A DNA stretch of 7,774 bases from Spirochaetota bacterium (lineage in GTDB: Bacteria; Spirochaetota; GWE2-31-10; MWDO01): contig JAGOCL010000110.1 in the NCBI GenBank assembly GCA_017998755.1, forward strand, positions 1 through 7,774. The letters are read 5' to 3'. The notes under the pieces are model-generated. The model saw only the letters and a program-made list of their open reading frames with translations. It did not search any database and was not told the DNA's origin. The position numbers and the translations under genes were made by a program. Shown here piece by piece: positions 1 through 6,117 of the stretch (within the stretch, counting starts at the first letter, position 1; each line of letters starts with the position of its first letter).

Positions 1-1
1 T

Positions 2-934
2 TCTTATATAGACGAAGAGTATTTTCTCAAATTATTTAAAAAATATGCCGAATTTTTTACGGTCGTAATATTACGAGATTACAAACAAAAAAGCGACTCA
101 TTTTTGTCTGAGAAAATTATTCAACTATACAATTTTTTACTTGAAATCTTGGCAAAAAATATCTTTTTAAGAAACGATAAGATCGAAGATTTATTTTATA
201 ATATTGTTCAAAATTTCAGCCGGCTTTTTATTGATAACTCTGATGAAATGATGAGAAAAACTATTAACATTTTGATAAATCTCTCGACTGTTTCCGGCAA
301 TATTATGACGACGTGGTATAAGAATATAGTTAAATACAAAGAAATTATTTTGTCCACTGAAGACTATTGTCGCATCGGGATCTTCTCGGCATGGATTTCC
401 GGACTCGCGAATTACCGAACCGAATCAATAAAAATCTTAGAAACGCTAGGCGACGATCAAATAAATAAAATATTTGATAATAAACGCCCCGATTTAAATT
501 CGTTAAAGAGTAATTATTGGTATACCCCTTATACCGAAAGGGAACGGATTTATTTTAAAACAGCCGGAGCGTTTTCAGGTTTTGGAGGAGAATTTAGCGA
601 ACCGCCGGTTTTACGGCTTTCAAACGACGATATCGTTGTTGAAACTAAAGAGTCGCTTTACAAACTGCATTTTGACGCTTACGGAGAATATTTTGAACAA
701 ATAAAAAAAGACGGTTTTGTTTCAACTGAAAACGCGGCTGAGATAAATTTATCTGGCGATAAAATAACAATTAATAATAAATATCTTTTTCAGTATGACA
801 GGATAACTTCTATAAATACATCCGTTTTTTTTAAATTTAATCGCGAAGATATAAAATCCATTATTTTTACCGATAATACTTTACTATACACTTTAAAGAA
901 CTCATTCAAAATATATTTTTTGGGAATGTTTTGA
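2..934 (+). CDS. Hypothetical protein, 5'-truncated by window edge; helical N-part plus strand-rich C-terminal domain
   Basis: I do not recognise this protein. The frame is open from the first complete codon at 2 to the TGA at 932-934 (310 residues visible), so the gene begins upstream of the window. The TTG at 104 has no ribosome-binding site before it and is probably internal. Residues 1 to about 165 look helical, with alternating hydrophobic and charged stretches and no membrane segments. From about residue 185 the composition changes. A glycine/proline-rich turn (AGAFSGFGGEFSEPP, about 187-202) leads into short alternating strands, including VLRLSNDDIVVET and LYKLHFDAYGEYFEQI. The pattern is that of a cytosolic protein with a helical scaffold followed by a beta domain. 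The gene is convergent with the MFS-HEAT gene, 4 bp apart. A link to the beta-rich partners of MoxR/vWA systems is possible, but this is inference only. Reality as a gene: high; function: unknown. Confidence 0.8.
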   Translation, partial: SYIDEEYFLKLFKKYAEFFTVVILRDYKQKSDSFLSEKIIQLYNFLLEILAKNIFLRNDKIEDLFYNIVQNFSRLFIDNSDEMMRKTINILINLSTVSGNIMTTWYKNIVKYKEIILSTEDYCRIGIFSAWISGLANYRTESIKILETLGDDQINKIFDNKRPDLNSLKSNYWYTPYTERERIYFKTAGAFSGFGGEFSEPPVLRLSNDDIVVETKESLYKLHFDAYGEYFEQIKKDGFVSTENAAEINLSGDKITINNKYLFQYDRITSINTSVFFKFNREDIKSIIFTDNTLLYTLKNSFKIYFLGMF

Positions 935-938
935 ATAT

Positions 939-3137
939 TTAAAATTGTTCGGAATATTTTTTTATTATATAACAGCATATCAGAAAATCAAAAGATCGTT
1001 TGTTTTTATATTTTATTCCATTATAACTATATTCTTTAAAAGTGTTTAATAATTTTAAATTTACCGTTTTGATATTTTCTGTAATTATTTTTTTTAATTC
1101 TTTATATAAATTACTCGAATCGCCGTCAAAAAATATTTTTATTATTTCTAATATTTTTTCGTTATTAATTTTCTTTAAAGTATCGATATAATCGTATAAA
1201 TGAGCGCATCCGTAGTATCGATCCTCGATATAACTTTTATATATCGGAAAAAACCAATCGCCAATTTCTAAAATTACAGAAATAGATAATATCGCTTCGT
1301 TAAGCAGACATTTACGATTCGTCCTATCGATTTTATTTATTATAACTGGTATAGAATCGACGCTTTTGAAAATCTCCAGAGCGGCAAAACAATGGATAAG
1401 AAGAGAAATATTTTCAGTCTCAAGTATTATGTTTTCTATTTTCTTTAAAGCTCTTCTATCGTTCAACCGCGCTAAAGCGACGACTGATTTACTGCAAAGT
1501 ATAACGCATTTTGATTTCAAACATCTTAAAAGAATTTCTTTTATTTTTTTATCCTTAATTTTTGATTTACCAAGAATCTTAGCGGCAAAATAACCGGAAC
1601 TATATTGATGTTTTTTAATCTCCCTTATTAATGCGCTAACAACTTTACCGTCAATTTTATCCGGCGGCAAATTATGTAACGACTTTAACGCTTCGATCCT
1701 TATATAATATCTGGGGGAGTCAAGCCGTTTTAACAAATCCTCGACGGCCAAAACTGAAGGAACGTTTGATAAAGAACGAACTGCATATTTTTCGGCGAAA
1801 GGAGTTTTGGTCTTATCAAGATTATTCAACAAACTGATAGCTTTCAAGTCCTTGGGAGAAATGATTATCGATAAGAAATCTGTTAAAGTATATTTCCCAA
1901 AGTTTTTCATCCGCGGTATAAGAAAAAGTATCAAAACAAAATTTATCGCAATTATAATAAAAAGCGCTTTAAACGAATTAATTTCCGATATTATATTATT
2001 TTTATGAAAATATTCCAGTATAAAACCCCCGGTTAAAGAACCGATAATCCCGGCGCCGCCTATTATACCTTGATTTATAATCCCCATATTTAGCCGCTCT
2101 TCCTGAGGTACAAGTTCGAGAAAATAATTCTGATCGCAATTTTCTATTCCCAGTTTGCCCATAAAATAAAAAAAGAATATCAATCCAAAAAAAATAATAC
2201 CGCTATAATATCCTGATAACCTTGGAAAAAAAATCAAAGAAGATACCGTTAATATAGCTATTATTATAGATAAATAAAATATAGGCTTAGAACCTAATCT
2301 GTCGATCAAAAATCTATTGAAAAAACCGTAAAATAGAGCCCCCATACTTCCGAATATGGTAAAAAAGAGTATGATTCCGTCGTTTTGACAATATACCCTT
2401 TTCATATATAAAATAAGAAACGATGGAAATATTCCGGTAAAAAGCGAAATTAAAAAAAATACGGAGAAATATCTTTTAAGTTCTTTTCTTTTTAAAATAT
2501 TCTTAACGCTATCATACAACGACATTTTATTAGCGCTCTCTGTATATTCTAATTCCGGTATTTTAAATAAGAAAACGACTCCAGTAATTCCAAGAAGAGC
2601 TCCAAGAGCGATCAGAACAGAGTAAATATTTAGCGATAAAAACTTACTTAATATATACGATAAAATTATTCCAAAAATTATAGTTGTCGCGTTTGATATT
2701 ATTTTCAGATCGGTAAGAAAAGCTCCTTTGTTATTACCATAAGAAATATAACCGAGTATCGAATTGAAACCGGTCATACCTATACCTCTCGAGAAATTAA
2801 ATCCAAGTAAACATATAATAAATATTATATAAACTGAAATTTTGTATCCTTTAGAAAATAAATACGGCGTAACGACCAAGGGTAGCATAGAGATATATCT
2901 TGCGACCCAAAACGTTCCTTGAGTTCTGATATATCCAAGTTTTTTAATAAAATAACGACCGAATAATAAAAAAATTAACGAAAAGTATTGTATAGCGGAT
3001 ATAGCGCTAATAAAAAAATTCGACGCTTCCAATCTGATGGCGTAGAGTATTATAAGACTCTCCCCTAGTATCAAAAAAGATGCGCAGGTAAAAATCCAAT
3101 ATATTTTAAATAAATTTTTATTAGCGGTTTGATTCAT
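939..3137 (-). CDS. MFS-type membrane transporter fused to a C-terminal HEAT-repeat domain
   Basis: This 732-residue protein has two clear parts. Residues 1 to about 410 hold roughly twelve hydrophobic helices in two sets of six with a charged central loop (about 194-222), as in the major facilitator superfamily. A motif-A-like loop (NRFLIDRLGSKP, about 274-285) lies in the second half, and a degenerate equivalent (KKLGYIRTQ) in the first. Residues about 440-625 are helical repeats of HEAT/Armadillo type: paired helices with recurring R-x-x-A-x-x-x-L positions, for example YIRIEALKSL and KSVVALARL. The rest is helical with no clear assignment. An ordinary MFS protein is about 400-450 residues, so the tail adds about 300. 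By MFS topology the C-terminus should be cytosolic, where HEAT repeats could dock a partner. The substrate cannot be predicted. The ATG at 3137 sits just before the first helix but has no evident Shine-Dalgarno. The gene is divergent from trkA. The tail-encoding part is noticeably more A+T-rich than the trk genes. Confidence 0.85.
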   Translation of the reverse strand: MNQTANKNLFKIYWIFTCASFLILGESLIILYAIRLEASNFFISAISAIQYFSLIFLLFGRYFIKKLGYIRTQGTFWVARYISMLPLVVTPYLFSKGYKISVYIIFIICLLGFNFSRGIGMTGFNSILGYISYGNNKGAFLTDLKIISNATTIIFGIILSYILSKFLSLNIYSVLIALGALLGITGVVFLFKIPELEYTESANKMSLYDSVKNILKRKELKRYFSVFFLISLFTGIFPSFLILYMKRVYCQNDGIILFFTIFGSMGALFYGFFNRFLIDRLGSKPIFYLSIIIAILTVSSLIFFPRLSGYYSGIIFFGLIFFFYFMGKLGIENCDQNYFLELVPQEERLNMGIINQGIIGGAGIIGSLTGGFILEYFHKNNIISEINSFKALFIIIAINFVLILFLIPRMKNFGKYTLTDFLSIIISPKDLKAISLLNNLDKTKTPFAEKYAVRSLSNVPSVLAVEDLLKRLDSPRYYIRIEALKSLHNLPPDKIDGKVVSALIREIKKHQYSSGYFAAKILGKSKIKDKKIKEILLRCLKSKCVILCSKSVVALARLNDRRALKKIENIILETENISLLIHCFAALEIFKSVDSIPVIINKIDRTNRKCLLNEAILSISVILEIGDWFFPIYKSYIEDRYYGCAHLYDYIDTLKKINNEKILEIIKIFFDGDSSNLYKELKKIITENIKTVNLKLLNTFKEYSYNGIKYKNKRSFDFLICCYIIKKYSEQF

Positions 3138-3140
3138 AAG

Positions 3141-3219
3141 TTTTTATACAAAAATATTTATTATTATGCTATAATTTTTTGTCGTTTTTTAACGCGTATG
3201 CAAATATTTTTTTATACAA
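3141..3219. repeat. Pair of 11-bp direct repeats flanking the trkA promoter
   Basis: TTTTTATACAA occurs at 3141-3151 and again at 3209-3219, 68 bp apart, in the 98-bp divergent gap between the MFS-HEAT gene and trkA. The copies bracket the extended -10 element at 3167-3175. They could be operator half-sites acting on both genes. The region is very A+T-rich, however, so chance repetition is a real alternative. Confidence 0.3.
3167..3175 (+). promoter_or_regulatory. Extended -10 promoter element for the trkA-trkH operon
   Basis: TG at 3167-3168, one base, then a perfect TATAAT at 3170-3175 form an extended -10 element. The best upstream hexamer is TATACA at 3145-3150, a weak -35 match at 19 bp spacing; this is acceptable because extended -10 promoters depend little on -35. 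Transcription would begin near 3182, giving a leader of about 54 nt before the trkA ATG. It is the only strong promoter-like sequence I see ahead of trkA, so it probably drives trkA, trkH and the following gene. Confidence 0.55.
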
Positions 3220-3224
3220 TATCT

Positions 3225-3229
3225 AGGAA
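3225..3229 (+). promoter_or_regulatory. Ribosome binding site of trkA
   Basis: AGGAA ends 6 nt before the ATG at 3236. This fixes the trkA start, which also begins exactly at the first beta strand of the Rossmann fold (MNVIIVGGGNVG). Confidence 0.7.
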
Positions 3230-3235
3230 TATAAT

Positions 3236-4609
3236 ATGAACGTTATAATAGTCGGCGGCGGAAATGTCGGCGTTACAATAGCTCGTAAATTGATTTCCGA
3301 GAATCACGACGTTACGGTTATAGACAACAACCACAAAGTTCTCAAATCTTTGCGTATGGAACTCGACGCTTTGATTTTAGAAGGCGACGGCAACACCGTA
3401 GATATACTAAAAAAAGCCGGTATCAAAAAAGCTTCTCTGTACCTTGCCGTTACAAACAACGACAATATCAATATCATCTCGTGCATTATGGCAAAAAAAC
3501 TAAATCCCGACGTTATAACCGTTTCAAAGATTCAAAACGCATATAGCTACTTCAACAATGATTCTTTAAAACACGAAGATTTCTCTATAGACATGATGAT
3601 TGATCCTAAAAATCTTTCTATCGAAAAAATCATGACTCTGATTGAATATTCGGAAGCCATAGAAATAGTTAATTATGAAAACGGAGTAGTCCAGCTTGTC
3701 GGAGTTAAAATCGACGAAGATTTTAAATATCTAAATCAACCGCTTAAACTGATAGGCGAAACCGATGAGATTTTTAAAACTGTTAGAATTGTCGCGCTTT
3801 ACAGAAATGAAATTCTTACCATTCCAAAAGGCGACGACCTATTGCTTAAAAATGATAAGATTTACATCATCGGTAAAATCGGCAATATTCAAAAAATTAT
3901 GAAAACGCATTTTGACCAAAAATCGGGATATAAAAATGTCGTTATACTGGGAGGATCACAGATTGGTAAAGAGTTGGCTGAAAAATTAGCTGAGAAAGGT
4001 AAAATCGTTACAATTATCGAAGAAGACGTAAAAAGATGCGAAGAGCTGTCAAAAGAATTAAATAAAATTTCTATTATCAACGGATATGGAACGGACGAAT
4101 CGGTTTTAAACGAAGTCCGCGTGGATAAATCTTGCTTTGTATGTCTAACTCCGGACGACGAATACAACATGATTTCCGCCGTATCGGCAAAGAGCTATCT
4201 TGCGTCAAAAACTATCTGTATGATCCATAATATAGCTTTGTTTAAATTTATTAATAAAATGACGGCAATAGACGCAGTTTTTTCTCCAAACATTTTGACC
4301 GTCGGGGAGATATTGGCGTATTGCCGAAAAGGAAATATAACGTCGGTTTCAACTTTTTCTGAAATCAACGCCGAGACTATAGACCTTACTATATCTGAAA
4401 AACTCAATATTTTAAATACCCCTTTAAAAAATATAAAATTCCCCGACGGTATGATAATCGGAGTTATTATTAGAAACGACGACATATTTATACCGACCGG
4501 CGACGACGAAATAATAATAAACGATAAATTAATTCTATTTTTACTTCCGGCGGCAGTCCCTGAAGTTGAAAAGTTTTTTTCCAGAAAAATCTACCGGAGA
4601 TCCCGATGA
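3236..4609 (+). CDS. trkA: Trk potassium uptake regulatory subunit TrkA (two RCK units)
   Basis: TrkA is the peripheral, cytosolic nucleotide-binding subunit that assembles as a gating ring under the TrkH pore and controls K+ uptake. The 457 residues match the usual length of two-unit TrkA proteins. Two tandem RCK units are visible. RCK_N1 (about 1-120) has the dinucleotide motif GGGNVG at 7-12 and an acidic strand end at D30. RCK_C1 covers about 140-215. RCK_N2 (about 233-350) has GGSQIG at 239-244 and E262 as the equivalent acidic residue. RCK_C2 covers about 378-440. The acidic strand ends favour NAD(H) over NADP(H) in both sites; that is inference from Rossmann-fold rules. In the first motif glycine fills all three GxGxxG positions (7, 9, 12); in the second, S241 replaces the middle glycine. 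The gene has its own promoter and SD, and its TGA overlaps the trkH ATG, as expected for a stoichiometric complex. Confidence 0.96.
   Translation: MNVIIVGGGNVGVTIARKLISENHDVTVIDNNHKVLKSLRMELDALILEGDGNTVDILKKAGIKKASLYLAVTNNDNINIISCIMAKKLNPDVITVSKIQNAYSYFNNDSLKHEDFSIDMMIDPKNLSIEKIMTLIEYSEAIEIVNYENGVVQLVGVKIDEDFKYLNQPLKLIGETDEIFKTVRIVALYRNEILTIPKGDDLLLKNDKIYIIGKIGNIQKIMKTHFDQKSGYKNVVILGGSQIGKELAEKLAEKGKIVTIIEEDVKRCEELSKELNKISIINGYGTDESVLNEVRVDKSCFVCLTPDDEYNMISAVSAKSYLASKTICMIHNIALFKFINKMTAIDAVFSPNILTVGEILAYCRKGNITSVSTFSEINAETIDLTISEKLNILNTPLKNIKFPDGMIIGVIIRNDDIFIPTGDDEIIINDKLILFLLPAAVPEVEKFFSRKIYRRSR
4595..4609 (+). promoter_or_regulatory. trkH ribosome binding site and ATGA stop/start overlap with trkA
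   Basis: GGAG at 4595-4598 lies 7 nt before the trkH ATG (4606-4608), inside the end of trkA. The trkA stop TGA (4607-4609) overlaps that ATG as ATGA. This is the classic arrangement for translational coupling and settles the trkH start. Confidence 0.8.
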
Positions 4610-6096
4610 ATTGGAAAACAATTTTAAGAGTTCAGGGCTTACTGCTTGTAGTATTATCGATTACTATGACGTTTCCTCTGATGTTTTCTATTTATTACAA
4701 ATCCGGAGATTTTTTTTCCATCGGAATATCGATATTAATCGCTTTTACCGTAGGTCTCCCCTTGGTAGTTTTTCTCAAGTCCGGTAAACAAATTAGGACT
4801 AAAGAGGGGTTTCTAATTGTTGGACTGGGCTGGCTGTTTGCCGCGGCCTTCGGAGCTCTACCCTATTTTATCCACGGAACGTTTGGAACTTATATAGATT
4901 GCTTTTTTGAAGCTATGTCGGGCTTCTCGACAACCGGAGCCACAATTTTAACTAATATTGAGATTCAACCCAAAGGACTATTGTTCTGGAGAAGCATGAC
5001 GCATTGGCTCGGGGGTATGGGTATCATACTTTTAACTATCGCTTTATTGCCGATACTCGGATTATCGTCTGGATCTTTATATAACGCCGAAGTACCGGGT
5101 CCGAATAAAGATCGAATAAGCCCCAAAATAAAAGATACTGCGAAAATTTTATGGATTATATATTGCGGAATGACTATATTGCAAACTGTTTTACTAATGT
5201 TTGGGGGAATGAATCTATTCGACGCTTTATGCCACTCTTTTGGAACTGTAGCCACCGGGGGGTTCTCAACGCTCAATTCTTCGGTCGGAGGTTATAATAG
5301 TCTTTATATAGAAATCGTTATTATCATATTTATGTATTTTGCCGGAATCAATTTTTCGCTACATTATCAGATATTAAGAGGAAATTTTAAAGACTTCTTT
5401 AAAGACAAAGAATGGCGCTTTTATACCCTCATACTTGTATCGTCGATATTACTTATATCTCTCAATCTTTTTTTTTCAAAATACTCTATATCAACAACGC
5501 TTGAACAAAATCATGATTTAAAAGCGATTAGCTCAAATTTTGGCGAATCTTTACGAGCGGCGGCGTTTCAAGTCGTATCTATAACTACGACGACGGGTTT
5601 TGTAACCGAAAATTTCAATAAATGGCCGGATTTTTCGAGATTACTATTAATATTTTTAATGTTTATTGGGGGATGTTCCGGATCAACCGCGGGCGGTATG
5701 AAACAAGCCCGAATAATGGTCGTACTTAAAGAAATTGTTATTGAAATAAAGAAAATCGGTAATCCCAAATTTACATATTCGGTAAAAGTATCTAAAGAAT
5801 ATATTCCCGATTACGTCGTCCGAAATGTTATCGCCTTTTTCTGCATCTATATCCTTTTCTTCGGATTTGTTACCTTATATCTGACATTAATGGGCTACGA
5901 TATTGTTACCTCTTTTTCCGCATCGATCGCTACGTTAGGCAACGTCGGTCCGGGTTTGGCGCGAGTCGGAGCTATCGAGAATTTCGCTTTCTTCGATCAA
6001 CTAAGTAAAATTATTCTATCAATATCGATGTTAATGGGCAGATTAGAGTTTTATTCTGTATTAATTCTCATTTATACAATTTTCAAAAAGAAATAA
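4606..6096 (+). CDS. trkH: Trk-type potassium transporter pore subunit TrkH
   Basis: TrkH is the integral membrane subunit that carries K+ into the cell, built from four repeated M1-P-M2 units in one chain. At 496 residues it is a full-length family member (about 480-500). All four pore loops are recognisable, with the filter glycine of each: P1 FSTTGAT (G111), P2 VATGGFST (G218/G219), P3 SITTTTGFVT (G331) and P4 ATLGNVGPG (G445). The conserved GGCSGSTAGGMKQAR segment follows P3; it corresponds to the intramembrane loop region that gates TrkH/KtrB pores, with a basic residue after the glycines. The typical MLMGRLEFYSVLIL signature closes the protein. About ten hydrophobic segments surround these loops. 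The start is fixed by the SD and the ATGA overlap with trkA, its partner. Transport mode (H+ or Na+ coupled, or channel-like) cannot be read from sequence. No terminator follows; the next gene starts 21 bp on. Confidence 0.96.
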   Translation: MNWKTILRVQGLLLVVLSITMTFPLMFSIYYKSGDFFSIGISILIAFTVGLPLVVFLKSGKQIRTKEGFLIVGLGWLFAAAFGALPYFIHGTFGTYIDCFFEAMSGFSTTGATILTNIEIQPKGLLFWRSMTHWLGGMGIILLTIALLPILGLSSGSLYNAEVPGPNKDRISPKIKDTAKILWIIYCGMTILQTVLLMFGGMNLFDALCHSFGTVATGGFSTLNSSVGGYNSLYIEIVIIIFMYFAGINFSLHYQILRGNFKDFFKDKEWRFYTLILVSSILLISLNLFFSKYSISTTLEQNHDLKAISSNFGESLRAAAFQVVSITTTTGFVTENFNKWPDFSRLLLIFLMFIGGCSGSTAGGMKQARIMVVLKEIVIEIKKIGNPKFTYSVKVSKEYIPDYVVRNVIAFFCIYILFFGFVTLYLTLMGYDIVTSFSASIATLGNVGPGLARVGAIENFAFFDQLSKIILSISMLMGRLEFYSVLILIYTIFKKK

Positions 6097-6102
6097 AGGG
6101 AG
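6097..6102 (+). promoter_or_regulatory. Probable ribosome binding site of the HExxH-vWA gene, unusually distant
   Basis: AGGGAG directly follows the trkH stop and is the only SD-like sequence before the ATG at 6118. The 15-nt spacing is longer than the usual 5-10 nt. No alternative start codon exists in frame between the two, so translation may be less efficient than that of trkA/trkH, or may rely on ribosomes leaving trkH. Confidence 0.45.
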
Positions 6103-6117
6103 ATATCAACTTATAAT

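Noticed and set aside
104..106. TTG at 104 as the true start of the first gene.
   Set aside because: There is no SD upstream and the frame stays open with plausible helical protein sequence back to the window edge, so the gene is more likely truncated.
904..936. Inverted repeat ATTCAAAA / TTTTGAAT as a possible bidirectional terminator between the convergent genes.
   Set aside because: The 8-bp stem is nearly all A/T, has a 17-nt loop, and no T-run follows it on either strand.
790..978. Minus-strand frame of 62 codons spanning the convergent junction.
   Set aside because: It overlaps the ends of two longer genes, has no SD or recognisable domain, and its low-complexity A/T-rich product fits a chance frame.
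1366..2007. Two + strand frames (1366-1593 and 1807-2007) antisense to the MFS-HEAT gene.
   Set aside because: They lie wholly within a well-supported longer gene with clear domains; their residue patterns are what antisense of that gene would give.
3304..4485. Three minus-strand frames (3304-3486, 3889-4170, 4195-4485) opposite trkA.
   Set aside because: trkA is unambiguous here and these Ser/Ile-rich frames have no domain or start signal.
4566..4787. A + strand frame of 73 codons straddling the trkA-trkH junction.
   Set aside because: It begins at a TTG inside trkA and overlaps trkH in another frame; both trk genes are firmly supported across this stretch.
4965..5768. Two minus-strand frames (4965-5276, 5568-5768) opposite trkH.
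   Set aside because: They are antisense to the conserved trkH pore-loop coding regions and have no independent support.
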